Origin: Halalkalibacter akibai JCM 9157
GTDB lineage: Bacteria; Bacillota; Bacilli; Bacillales; Bacillaceae_D
Length of the DNA stretch: 64,000 nt
Assembly: GCF_000513135.1 (NCBI RefSeq)
Contig: NZ_BAUV01000017.1
Coordinates: 1 to 64,000, forward strand
Direction of reading: 5' to 3'
Of the stretch, positions 56,122-64,000 are shown piece by piece. How positions within the stretch are numbered: position 1 is the first letter of the stretch; every line of letters begins with the position of its first letter. A model generated the notes under the pieces. It was not told the DNA's origin, did not search any database, and saw nothing but the letters and a program-made list of their open reading frames with translations. A program made the position numbers and the translations under genes.

Positions 56122-57637
56122 AGTGATGGTTGTTGATGATGAAACGTTAATAAGACAAGGAATTAAGCATTACTTTAACTGGGAGGAAGAAGGTTTTCAA
56201 ATTGTAGGGGAAGCTGCAAATGGCCAAGAGGCACTTGAATTAATAAATGATGTGAAGCCTCATATTTTAATTACAGATATTGTAATGCCCATTATGGACG
56301 GAGAAGAGTTAACAAAGATAGTAAAAGCCAATTATCCGCAAATAGAAATTATTGTTCTAAGTAGTTTTGGTGAATTTGATTATGTTCGCTCGAGTTTTCA
56401 ACATGGTGTTGTAGATTATATCTTAAAACCTAAGTTAGATGCAGAAAGTTTATTGGACGTTTTGCGAACAGCGGTAAAACGAATTCCAGATTTTCAAATA
56501 TCAAAACAAAGTGTAGTAGCACCTATCTCACTTGAACAACTGGTAGATAAACTTATTTCTGGTTTTGAAAATGCTGAAAAGGTAGAGGAGATAAGTAAGC
56601 TATATCCTTATGATTCTTTCTTTTTATTAGGTGCGGATTTTACCCATGTTCCAGATAGACAGGAGGAAATAAAAGAATTAATACAATGGGCTTTTCAAAG
56701 TCAAACAAAGAACACGGTTTGTTCTTTTGTTAGATTAGAAAAAGATAAACTTTTGTTTTTACTAAACGCCGAATTGCAATCATACTCAAACATTGTATCA
56801 ACCTTAAAGGATTGTAGTGAACGTCAAGATAAAGTGGGATTTTTGCTAACCAATTCTTTCTCTCAGTTTCATGAAATTGGTGAAGCATATCGAAATATGC
56901 TTTCACAACTAGATCAGTATCGTTTTTATAATCCTAATCATGTCCTGACTTTACAAAGTGAGCTAGTGATGGAACAGGAAGATCCCCCGCACTTTAATTT
57001 AGAGTGGTTAACTGAAGAGTTAAAAAGAGAACGATTTGATTCTGCTTTTCAATATATCCATGAGCATGGAAAGAAATTAGCCACTTACTATACTATTGAT
57101 GTCCAAGAGTTCAAATCACTATGTAATAATATGATTTTTAATGTCACGATCTTGGTGAGGAATATTGGTTATGATGTGAAAATGCTAGAGAAAAATAAGT
57201 ATAAATATATGCAAGCGATTGATGAAGCAAAGACAGCGCAAAAAGTACTAAGCGATTTAGATGAATTTTTATTAGGAGCTCAAAAGTGTATAAATGAACA
57301 ACAACCGTCTTTTGAAAATCAAAATATGAAAAAACTACTCGATTATATCACAGATAATTATATGAAGCCTCTTACATTAACAGAAGTTGCAAAACACTTT
57401 CACTTTAATCCCTCTTATCTTTCTAGTTATTTTACGAATCATAATAAAGAAGGTTTTAGTGAGTATGTTAATAAAATTAGAATTGATGCGGCTATTAAGT
57501 TGTTAAAGAAGAGTTCTGTTTCCATCTCAGATATTAGTGCACAAGTTGGCTATTCCGATCATAGCTATTTTTGTAAAGTATTTAAAAAGACGACAGGGTA
57601 TTCCCCAAGTCAATATCGAAGAAAACTATTAAAGTAG
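56099..57637 (+). CDS. YesN-type response regulator with AraC output
   Basis: A 512-residue two-component regulator. The receiver domain (1-120) has acidic residues D13/D14, phosphoacceptor D60 (LITDIVMP) and K110 (YILKPK). A middle region of about 280 residues has no obvious motif. The C-terminal AraC/XylS double HTH (about 410-510) ends in ISDISAQVGYSDHSYFCKVFKKTTGYSPSQYR. Start supported by AAAAGGAGAG. With the kinase after it, it probably activates the sugar genes downstream. The exact operator is not apparent. Confidence 0.93.
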   Translation: MTVGEPCRVMVVDDETLIRQGIKHYFNWEEEGFQIVGEAANGQEALELINDVKPHILITDIVMPIMDGEELTKIVKANYPQIEIIVLSSFGEFDYVRSSFQHGVVDYILKPKLDAESLLDVLRTAVKRIPDFQISKQSVVAPISLEQLVDKLISGFENAEKVEEISKLYPYDSFFLLGADFTHVPDRQEEIKELIQWAFQSQTKNTVCSFVRLEKDKLLFLLNAELQSYSNIVSTLKDCSERQDKVGFLLTNSFSQFHEIGEAYRNMLSQLDQYRFYNPNHVLTLQSELVMEQEDPPHFNLEWLTEELKRERFDSAFQYIHEHGKKLATYYTIDVQEFKSLCNNMIFNVTILVRNIGYDVKMLEKNKYKYMQAIDEAKTAQKVLSDLDEFLLGAQKCINEQQPSFENQNMKKLLDYITDNYMKPLTLTEVAKHFHFNPSYLSSYFTNHNKEGFSEYVNKIRIDAAIKLLKKSSVSISDISAQVGYSDHSYFCKVFKKTTGYSPSQYRRKLLK

Positions 57638-57646
57638 GTTTGTCTG

Positions 57647-59401
57647 ATGAAAACATTGATTGAACGGTTAAAATTTAATAGCCTCTTTCTAAAACTATTT
57701 TTATTAACTTTCATTATTATCATATCCGTCTCTGTTGCCATTACGATGACGACGCTACGACTATCAGAACGATTATTTATTGATACATTTAGCATTACAA
57801 ATGCAAAAGTATTAAACCAAATCAAAGAGAATTTTGAAGGCTATAACTACTCGATTATAAATTCTGCAAATCACTTGCAACAAAATGGGGCGATTAGAAC
57901 TCTTTTATCAGAAGAGCAAACGAATCGTGATTTAATGAACGCTTACTATCATTTAAGTACACAGATGGAGTTAGTAAAATCTAATTTTGAACGGTATGAA
58001 ACAGGAATTATGATTACGGGAATTAATGGAGTTACATTTTCATCTGACCGTTCTTATTGGCCTTTCCCTGATGAAGTCTGGTTAGAGCATGAAGTCTTGT
58101 TGAACACTTGGGAGGAACCAAGATGGCTTCAATATCAAACGTATGAGACACCCAATCATGGACAGGTAATCGTTGCTTCTAAAACTCTAATAGAGAGAAT
58201 TTCTAGAGAGGGATACGGGACCGTTCATTTTGCTATGAATGAGTCAGACTTTAGTCAGTTTTATCAAACTTTTACGAGTCCGGGAAATGATGTTTATATG
58301 ATAGATCGACAGGGGCAGATTGTTTCAAGTAATGTAGAAGAAATGATTCAACAAAAGAATACTGCACTATTAGAAGCGGCAATGGATGTCGCTAATTCTG
58401 ATAAGGATTATATTAACTTAGACTTGCTGGGCAAAGAGCATATAGTATTAGTGGAATATCTCCCCTTTTTTGATATGTATCTTGTTAATGCTATAAATCG
58501 TGACGTCGTCAGTGCAGCGGTCATTGATAAGAAAAGTATTGCTCTATATAGCATTGGGACTGTTTTGCTTGCGTTAATCATTGTTTTTTTTATTTCAAGA
58601 AAGCTAACGAACTCATTATCTACTCTTGTAAAACAAATTGGAAATGCGTCAAAGCATGATTTCCATCAGTATGTGACGGTGACTGGGGCATATGAAACGA
58701 GGCAAATTGGAATTGCCTTCAATGCGATGCTAGATGAGATACATGAATATGTTGAACAGGTGATGTTGTCACAGAAAAAGCAGCGTAACGCAGAGCTTGC
58801 AGCGTTACAACAACAAATCAATCCACACTTTCTTTATAATACATTGACAACGATTAAATTTCTGGTTCAGCAGGGGAGTAAAGAAGAGGCGACTGAAACG
58901 ATTCATTCTCTTATTTCTCTTTTACAAAATACAATAGGAAATGTAGATGAAATTGTGACAGTAGATCAGGAAATTGCTAATTTAAAAAACTATGTGTTTA
59001 TCAATCAAAAACGTTATGGAAATCGTATTAAAGTAAATTATTTCATTGGACCTGATTGTATCAATTTCCAAGTACCAAAGTTGATCTTACAACCATTTGT
59101 AGAGAATGCATTTTTTCACGGATTTAATAAGAAAGAAGCTGGTTCAATTCACATAATGGTGTGGCAAGAAAGTGACAAGCTTATTTGTGAAGTGATGGAT
59201 AATGGCGATGGTATGTCTCGGTCAAATAATAACAAACTTCCTAAAACAAAAAGAAAATCACAGCACTTTTCTGGTATTGGTATTAGAAATGTGCATGAAC
59301 GTATCCAACTATTATATGGCGATATGTACGGGGTTGAAATTGAAAGTGAAGAAGAGGAAGGAACAAAAGTAAGAATAAGTCTGCCGCTAGCAAAAGAATA
59401 A
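57647..59401 (+). CDS. YesM-type sensor histidine kinase
   Basis: A 584-residue membrane kinase. TM1 at about 15-35, an extracellular sensor region to about 295, TM2 (SIGTVLLALIIVFFIS, about 300-320), then HAMP. The His-kinase motif LQQQINPHFLYNTL has its phospho-His at about 392, the ATP lid FVENAFFHGF near 483, and DNGDGMS near 518. It starts 9 bp after the regulator and pairs with it. It probably senses an extracellular sugar signal or the binding protein; no ligand is visible. Confidence 0.93.
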   Translation: MKTLIERLKFNSLFLKLFLLTFIIIISVSVAITMTTLRLSERLFIDTFSITNAKVLNQIKENFEGYNYSIINSANHLQQNGAIRTLLSEEQTNRDLMNAYYHLSTQMELVKSNFERYETGIMITGINGVTFSSDRSYWPFPDEVWLEHEVLLNTWEEPRWLQYQTYETPNHGQVIVASKTLIERISREGYGTVHFAMNESDFSQFYQTFTSPGNDVYMIDRQGQIVSSNVEEMIQQKNTALLEAAMDVANSDKDYINLDLLGKEHIVLVEYLPFFDMYLVNAINRDVVSAAVIDKKSIALYSIGTVLLALIIVFFISRKLTNSLSTLVKQIGNASKHDFHQYVTVTGAYETRQIGIAFNAMLDEIHEYVEQVMLSQKKQRNAELAALQQQINPHFLYNTLTTIKFLVQQGSKEEATETIHSLISLLQNTIGNVDEIVTVDQEIANLKNYVFINQKRYGNRIKVNYFIGPDCINFQVPKLILQPFVENAFFHGFNKKEAGSIHIMVWQESDKLICEVMDNGDGMSRSNNNKLPKTKRKSQHFSGIGIRNVHERIQLLYGDMYGVEIESEEEEGTKVRISLPLAKE

Positions 59402-59518
59402 AAAGTACAAAAATATAAAGATAATCCAAATTTAATATTGTAGGAAAAAGGAAGATATGAAAATATCACAAAAGGACAAAAAGATAGTCCTAACTCTAAA
59501 AAGCATGGAGGTGGTAAC

Positions 59519-59656
59519 ATGAAGTTGCAAGAGAGAAAGCGTTTACAAAGACTAAAGGGGGAATTGAAAAATGAAGAAAATGATGGGTATTTTGACTTTA
59601 CTCAGTATCATGCTACTTGCAGCTTGTTCAGGAGGAAACTCAACAACTACAAGTGA
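59519..59656 (+). CDS. Possible short leader peptide overlapping the SBP start
   Basis: ATG at 59519 follows a strong RBS (GGAGGTGGT) and opens 45 codons in a frame different from the binding-protein gene, ending inside its signal-peptide region. The product is basic (MKLQERKRLQRLKGELK) without known motifs. It may regulate translation of the SBP by coupling, or be a chance frame. Confidence 0.3.
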   Translation: MKLQERKRLQRLKGELKNEENDGYFDFTQYHATCSLFRRKLNNYK

Positions 59657-60884
59657 TACTAGTGATGAAAGTGATAATGGTTCTGCGGCTAGTGCTGAGG
59701 CAATCACTGTTTGGGCTTGGGACCCGAACTTTAACATTAAAGCAATGGAATTAGCAAAAGAGGTCTATGCAGCGGAGAATTCAGATCTTGAAATTAACGT
59801 TAACGAATTTGCTCAAGATGATATTATTCAAAAGTTAAATACAAGCTTAAGCTCAGGTTCGACTAGTGGGTTACCAAATATTGTTCTAATTGAAGATTAT
59901 CGAGCACAAAGCTTTTTGCAAGCGTATCCAGATTCATTTCACCCGATAACAAATGCTTATAATACAGATGATTTTTCACCGTATAAAATTGCACCAACAA
60001 GCCTTGATGGAGAAAATTATGGTCTGCCATTCGATACAGGGGTAGCTGGCTTATATGTAAGAACAGACTATTTAGAAGAAGCAGGGTATTCTATTGAGGA
60101 TATGCAGGGGATTGATTGGAATGAATATATCGCCATCGCAAAAGATGTAAAAGAAGCAACAGGAAAACACATGTTGTCAATCGACCCGAATGACCTTGGT
60201 CTTGTTCGCATGATGATACAAACAACTGGTTCTTGGTATGTTGAAGAGGACGGTTCAACACCAAATATTGCAGGCAATGAAGCTATTGAAGCAGGGTTTG
60301 ATGTTTTTAAAACATTAATAACAGAAGATTTAGCAAAACCAATTTCAGACTGGAGTCAATTTTTAGCAGCTTTTAACAATGGAGACGTAGCTTCAGTTCC
60401 TACTGGTAACTGGATTACACCATCTATTAAAGCAGAAGCGTCTCAATCAGGTAAATGGGCTGTCGTACCGTTCCCTAGCTTACCAGGATTTCCTGATTCA
60501 GTAAATGCTACGAACTTAGGTGGAAGCTCTTGGTATGTTCTTGATATTGCCGGTAAAGAAGAAGCTACTGATTTCTTGGCGAAAACATTTGGTTCAAGTA
60601 CGGAATTATACCAGAAGTTTATTACAGATATTGGTGCAATGGGTACCTATCTACCAGCCTCTGAAGGGGATGCTTATCAAGTAGAAGATGAATTTTTTGG
60701 TGGTCAAACGATTTATGCTGATTTCTCTCAATGGTCAGAAGAAATTCCTCAAGTGAACTTTGGTCTTCACACATATGCGATAGAGGATATCTTAGTGGTT
60801 GCAATGCAAAACTATCTTAATGGCAAAGATGTTGAGCAAGCGCTAATTGAAGCTCAAACTCAGGCAGAGGGACAAATAAGATAA
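59571..60884 (+). CDS. Sugar ABC transporter substrate-binding lipoprotein
   Basis: A 437-residue extracellular binding protein of the CUT1 type. The signal peptide ends in the lipobox LAAC, so Cys19 is the lipidated residue. The mature part begins with a Ser/Thr-rich linker and has VWAWDPNFN and the typical SBP_bac core (ASVPTGNWITPSIKAEA). RBS AAAGGGGGAATTG. With two permeases and a GH2 beta-galactosidase downstream, a galactoside or galacto-oligosaccharide substrate is plausible but unproven. Confidence 0.92.
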   Translation: MKKMMGILTLLSIMLLAACSGGNSTTTSDTSDESDNGSAASAEAITVWAWDPNFNIKAMELAKEVYAAENSDLEINVNEFAQDDIIQKLNTSLSSGSTSGLPNIVLIEDYRAQSFLQAYPDSFHPITNAYNTDDFSPYKIAPTSLDGENYGLPFDTGVAGLYVRTDYLEEAGYSIEDMQGIDWNEYIAIAKDVKEATGKHMLSIDPNDLGLVRMMIQTTGSWYVEEDGSTPNIAGNEAIEAGFDVFKTLITEDLAKPISDWSQFLAAFNNGDVASVPTGNWITPSIKAEASQSGKWAVVPFPSLPGFPDSVNATNLGGSSWYVLDIAGKEEATDFLAKTFGSSTELYQKFITDIGAMGTYLPASEGDAYQVEDEFFGGQTIYADFSQWSEEIPQVNFGLHTYAIEDILVVAMQNYLNGKDVEQALIEAQTQAEGQIR

Positions 60885-60915
60885 CTACAAGTTTATAGTA
60901 ATAGTTTGAGTGAGG

Positions 60916-60987
60916 AGCTTGGAAACTCGCCGGCTTCGCCAGAAATCCTTTAGGGACCGGCTGAAGGCGAGTTTTCTAAGCTTTTTT
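60916..60987 (+). terminator. Hairpin between SBP and permease genes
   Basis: AGCTTGGAAACTCGCC (from 60916) pairs with GGCGAGTTTTCTAAGCT, with TTTTTT following (60982-60987). Such intercistronic structures often let SBP mRNA outnumber permease mRNA. I see no further clear signals in 60988-61066. Confidence 0.85.
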
Positions 60988-61082
60988 CTATCAATGGAGA
61001 AAGATCCAACGAGCTTGAAAAAAATACTTGTCCTAAGTTTCTTGTTACATAAGCTTGGGCTTCTATAAAGGAGTGACTTCAG

Positions 61083-62027
61083 GTGGAAACAGCAAAATCA
61101 ATCCCACAACAATCTCCCCCTCAAAAAGAGAAACGCTACAGGAGTTTGGGGAGAAACCTACGTTTCAGAAACGGTCTAATCGGTTGGTCTTTTATTTTAC
61201 TTTCTATTGTTTTAATATCAATATTTTATTTTTACCCTATGATTTCAGCTTTAATGTTATCTTTTCAATCAGGGACAGGTAGGAATCTAGAATATGTCGG
61301 ATTTGATAATTACTTTCGTTTATTTAAAGATCCCACTTTCCTGACTGCAGTTAAAAATACGGTTATTTATTTAATGGTTCAAGTACCAGTTATGATCTTT
61401 CTTGCTTTATTAATTTCTGTTTTATTAAACGATAAAAAGTTAATGGGTAAAGGCTGGTTCCGTACAGCGATCTTTTTACCGTGTGTAACATCTCTTGTTG
61501 CATATTCTGTTATTTTTAAATACTTATTTGGTTCAGATGGCTTAATTAATGTGATGTTGATGAACTTTGCGATTGTGTCACAGCCTGTTCAATGGTTAAC
61601 TGATCCATTTTGGGCAAAAGTCACTATTATCATCGCTATTACATGGAGATGGACCGGATATAACATGATATTTTATCTATCTGCTCTTCAAAATATAGAT
61701 AACTCAATTTATGAAGCGGCAAAAATCGATGGCGCAAATGCTATTCAACGATTTTTTGTTATTACGATTCCCCTGTTAAAGCCGATTATCTTATTTACCT
61801 CTATTACGTCTACAATTGGGACATTACAATTGTTTGACGAGGTAATGAATATAACAGGTGGGGGTCCAGGAAACTCGACATTAACGATATCTCAATATAT
61901 TTACAATTTATCGTTCAAATATACGCCAGACTTCGGTTATGCGGCAACAGTATCTTACGCTATTGTAGTGTTGATCGTATTCTTCTCCATCTTACAGTTT
62001 AAAATGGCAGGTGATAAAAATGCATAA
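61083..62027 (+). CDS. Sugar ABC transporter permease 1
   Basis: A 314-residue inner-membrane permease of the CUT1 family (UgpA/MalF-like) with six predicted helices. The cytosolic EAA loop, which meets the ATPase, is EAAKIDGANAIQRFFVITIPLL. GTG start after AAAGGAGTG. It overlaps the second permease by 8 bp. No ATPase gene lies in the window, so a shared MsmX-type ATPase is expected. Confidence 0.93.
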   Translation: METAKSIPQQSPPQKEKRYRSLGRNLRFRNGLIGWSFILLSIVLISIFYFYPMISALMLSFQSGTGRNLEYVGFDNYFRLFKDPTFLTAVKNTVIYLMVQVPVMIFLALLISVLLNDKKLMGKGWFRTAIFLPCVTSLVAYSVIFKYLFGSDGLINVMLMNFAIVSQPVQWLTDPFWAKVTIIIAITWRWTGYNMIFYLSALQNIDNSIYEAAKIDGANAIQRFFVITIPLLKPIILFTSITSTIGTLQLFDEVMNITGGGPGNSTLTISQYIYNLSFKYTPDFGYAATVSYAIVVLIVFFSILQFKMAGDKNA

Positions 62028-62847
62028 GCTAAAACGAGCTATAATCTATATCATTCTATCGATTATTTCGATTGTGTCGATCTTTCCGTTTTTTTGGATG
62101 ATTGTGAGCGCAACGAATAAGTCAGTTGATGTGACAAGAGGTCGCTTACTACCGGGAAATCATTTGTGGGAGAATTTTCAAAATCTAATTGATACTGTTA
62201 ATCTTGTTCCTGCATTAATGAATTCAGCAAAGATATCAATTGCGACAACTATTTTATCGTTGCTTATTGCCTCGCTCGCTGGATATGGCTTTGAGATTTA
62301 TCGTAGCAAAGCTAAGGATGTCGTGTTTAACATTTTACTTTTATCGATGATGATTCCATTTGCTGCTCTAATGGTACCTTTATTTCGAATGTTTGGTTCT
62401 TTTTCTCAATACTTGCCACTCATTGGTGTAGATACACTTACAGCTGTTGTTTTACCGACTATGGCAACGGCCTTTCTCATTTTTTTCTTTAGACAATCTA
62501 CGAAAATGTTTCCTAAAGAATTACTAGAAGCAGGTAGAATTGATGGATTAACAGAACTCGGTGTCTTTTTTAGAATATACGTCCCAACGATGAAAACGAC
62601 ATATTCTGCAGCAGCAATTATTACGTTTATGGCAAGCTGGAATAACTACCTTTGGCCACTCGTCATTTTACAGTCGCCTGAAAATCAAACGATTCCACTA
62701 TTAATTTCAAATTTAGGATCTAGTTATACTCCAGATTACGGCATGATTATGCTAGCAATTGTGATTGCAACATTGCCGACAGCACTTGTGTTTTTCTTAA
62801 TGCAGAGACACTTCGTTGCGGGAATGATGGGATCTGTAAAAGGATAA
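62020..62847 (+). CDS. Sugar ABC transporter permease 2
   Basis: A 275-residue partner permease (UgpE/MalG-like) with six helices. The EAA loop is EAGRIDGLTELGVFFRIYVP. ATG 62020 (with AGGTGAT upstream) is preferred to an in-frame GTG at 62011. Translationally coupled to permease 1. Confidence 0.93.
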   Translation: MHKLKRAIIYIILSIISIVSIFPFFWMIVSATNKSVDVTRGRLLPGNHLWENFQNLIDTVNLVPALMNSAKISIATTILSLLIASLAGYGFEIYRSKAKDVVFNILLLSMMIPFAALMVPLFRMFGSFSQYLPLIGVDTLTAVVLPTMATAFLIFFFRQSTKMFPKELLEAGRIDGLTELGVFFRIYVPTMKTTYSAAAIITFMASWNNYLWPLVILQSPENQTIPLLISNLGSSYTPDYGMIMLAIVIATLPTALVFFLMQRHFVAGMMGSVKG

Positions 62848-62868
62848 TGCAAAGAGAGGATGAAGACT

Positions 62869-64000
62869 ATGACTATTAAACCAACATTAAATTGGCTTTC
62901 TGATACAAGTGTGTTCGCAGTTAATCGTTTGCCGGCACATTCGGACCATCAATACTATGAAACGGTGAAAGAAGCTGAAAGTAGAAAACAAATGGCATTG
63001 CGCTATGATTTAAATGGAAATTGGAAGTTTCACTATGCTATCAATCCTGCTTTGCGTCCGCAAGACTTTTACAAACTGGAATTTGAATGTTCGAATTGGG
63101 GCGATATTACTGTTCCGGGCCATATTCAATTACAAGGATATGGGAAACCACAATATGCCAATACGATGTATCCGTGGGACGGGCACCATCATCTTCGGCC
63201 ACCCGAAGTTTCTGCTGACGATAATCCTGTGGGAAGTTATGTGAAATATTTTCATGTTCCAAAAAACTTTCAAGGGAAGCCGTTATATATTTCTTTTCAA
63301 GGAGTTGAATCAGCTTTTTATCTTTGGCTTAATGGAGAATTTATTGGGTATAGCGAAGATAGCTTTACACCTGCAGAATTTGATCTTACTCCTTATGTAC
63401 AAGACGGAGAAAATAAGCTATCGGTTGAAGTCTACCAAAGAAGTACAGGTAGTTGGTTAGAAGACCAAGACTTTTGGCGTTTTTCAGGGATATTTAGAGA
63501 TGTCTACCTATATACAGTTCCTGACATTCATTTATATGATATCGACATTCGAACAGATTTAGATGATCAATACGAACATGCATTATTAAAGGGAGAGTTT
63601 ACAAGTCTATTTTTAACTCCACCAGGTACTTTTATTGTCGGTGAACTTTATGACAACAGAGGTCAATTGATAACGGAAGTAAAGGCAATACAAAAAGGTG
63701 ATAAAAATTGGACTCTTGCTGGGGAAGTAGAGAATCCTAACCTGTGGAGTGCTGAGGATCCGTACCTCTATGATTTTTATCTTAAAGTATATAAACAAGA
63801 TGGTACATTGGTAGAGTGCATTCCGCAATCTGTTGGTTTTCGTAAATTTGAGATGATTGATAAGGTGATGTGCTTAAACGGTAAAAGGATTGTATTTAAG
63901 GGAGTGAATCGCCACGAGTTTAATTGTCGCAACGGGCGTGTTGTAACGAAAGAAGATATGTTATGGGATATCAAAACACTTAAACAAAACAATATGAATG
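62869..64000 (+). CDS. GH2 beta-galactosidase (LacZ-like), 3' end outside window
   Basis: The first 377 residues of a glycoside hydrolase family 2 enzyme; no stop is reached. It reads MTIKPTLNWLSDTSVFAVNR, then the sugar-binding domain (ISFQGVESAFYLWLNGEFIGYS, TPAEFDLTPYV), the GSWLEDQDFWRFSGIFRDVYL motif close to E. coli LacZ, and the GVNRHEF motif at the edge of the catalytic domain. The catalytic glutamates lie beyond the window. RBS AGAGAGGA. No signal peptide, so the enzyme is likely intracellular, acting on imported galactosides. Beta-galactosidase is the best call; a related GH2 activity is possible. Confidence 0.9.
   Translation, partial: MTIKPTLNWLSDTSVFAVNRLPAHSDHQYYETVKEAESRKQMALRYDLNGNWKFHYAINPALRPQDFYKLEFECSNWGDITVPGHIQLQGYGKPQYANTMYPWDGHHHLRPPEVSADDNPVGSYVKYFHVPKNFQGKPLYISFQGVESAFYLWLNGEFIGYSEDSFTPAEFDLTPYVQDGENKLSVEVYQRSTGSWLEDQDFWRFSGIFRDVYLYTVPDIHLYDIDIRTDLDDQYEHALLKGEFTSLFLTPPGTFIVGELYDNRGQLITEVKAIQKGDKNWTLAGEVENPNLWSAEDPYLYDFYLKVYKQDGTLVECIPQSVGFRKFEMIDKVMCLNGKRIVFKGVNRHEFNCRNGRVVTKEDMLWDIKTLKQNNMN

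Noticed and set aside
63014-63460. Two short plus-strand frames near the right edge
   Set aside because: Both lie out of frame inside the GH2 gene, which stays open from 62869 to the end.

Overview
The window is the central information-processing region of a low-GC Firmicute chromosome. Nearly every protein reads as a close relative of its Bacillus subtilis counterpart. The order also matches Bacillus: ctsR-mcsA-mcsB-clpC, radA-disA-yacL, ispD-ispF, gltX, cysE-cysS-mrnC-rlmB-rae1-sigH, rpmG-secE-nusG, rplKA-rplJL-ybxB, rpoB-rpoC, ybxF-rpsL-rpsG-fusA-tuf, then the S10, spc and alpha ribosomal operons, the ECF module, truA and rplM-rpsI. A member of Bacillaceae is secure. An alkaliphilic relative of B. 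subtilis (Halalkalibacter/Alkalihalobacillus type) is only a guess.

Layout: 1-1070 holds phased repeats and an eRF1-like gene. 1137-5789 is the protein arginine phosphorylation and Clp stress operon with its CtsR operator. 6066-12769 carries DNA repair, c-di-AMP, isoprenoid and Glu-tRNA genes. 12850-17665 is a Cys T-box followed by the cysteine/cysS and RNA-processing operon ending in sigH. 17773-34648 carries secretion, elongation, ribosomal stalk, RNA polymerase and translation-factor genes. 34699-35898 is one MFS transporter on the minus strand, set between tuf and rpsJ. 35997-55806 is the long ribosomal protein block. From about 55930 the conserved block ends, and a carbohydrate module begins: a YesN/YesM-type two-component system, a sugar ABC importer without its own ATPase, and a GH2 beta-galactosidase cut by the window edge. 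No rRNA, tRNA, IS element or CRISPR array was seen.

Regulation can be read in the DNA: many sigma-A promoters (often with an extended TGn -10), a CtsR operator, a T-box, L10, L13, S10 and probable L1 leaders, and numerous terminators. Several hairpins and one apparent three-way junction have no function I can name.

The most important caution is that five conserved genes (disA, gltX, nusG, rplD, ecfA2) are each broken by exactly one missing base, in or beside a run of identical bases. Essential genes cannot all be dead, so these are almost certainly base-calling errors in the assembly, not pseudogenes. I saw no clearly new biological system. The best leads for unexplained structure are the clpC-radA intergenic element, the rplK-rplA junction, the rpoB leader hairpins and the 21-bp phased repeats at the left edge.
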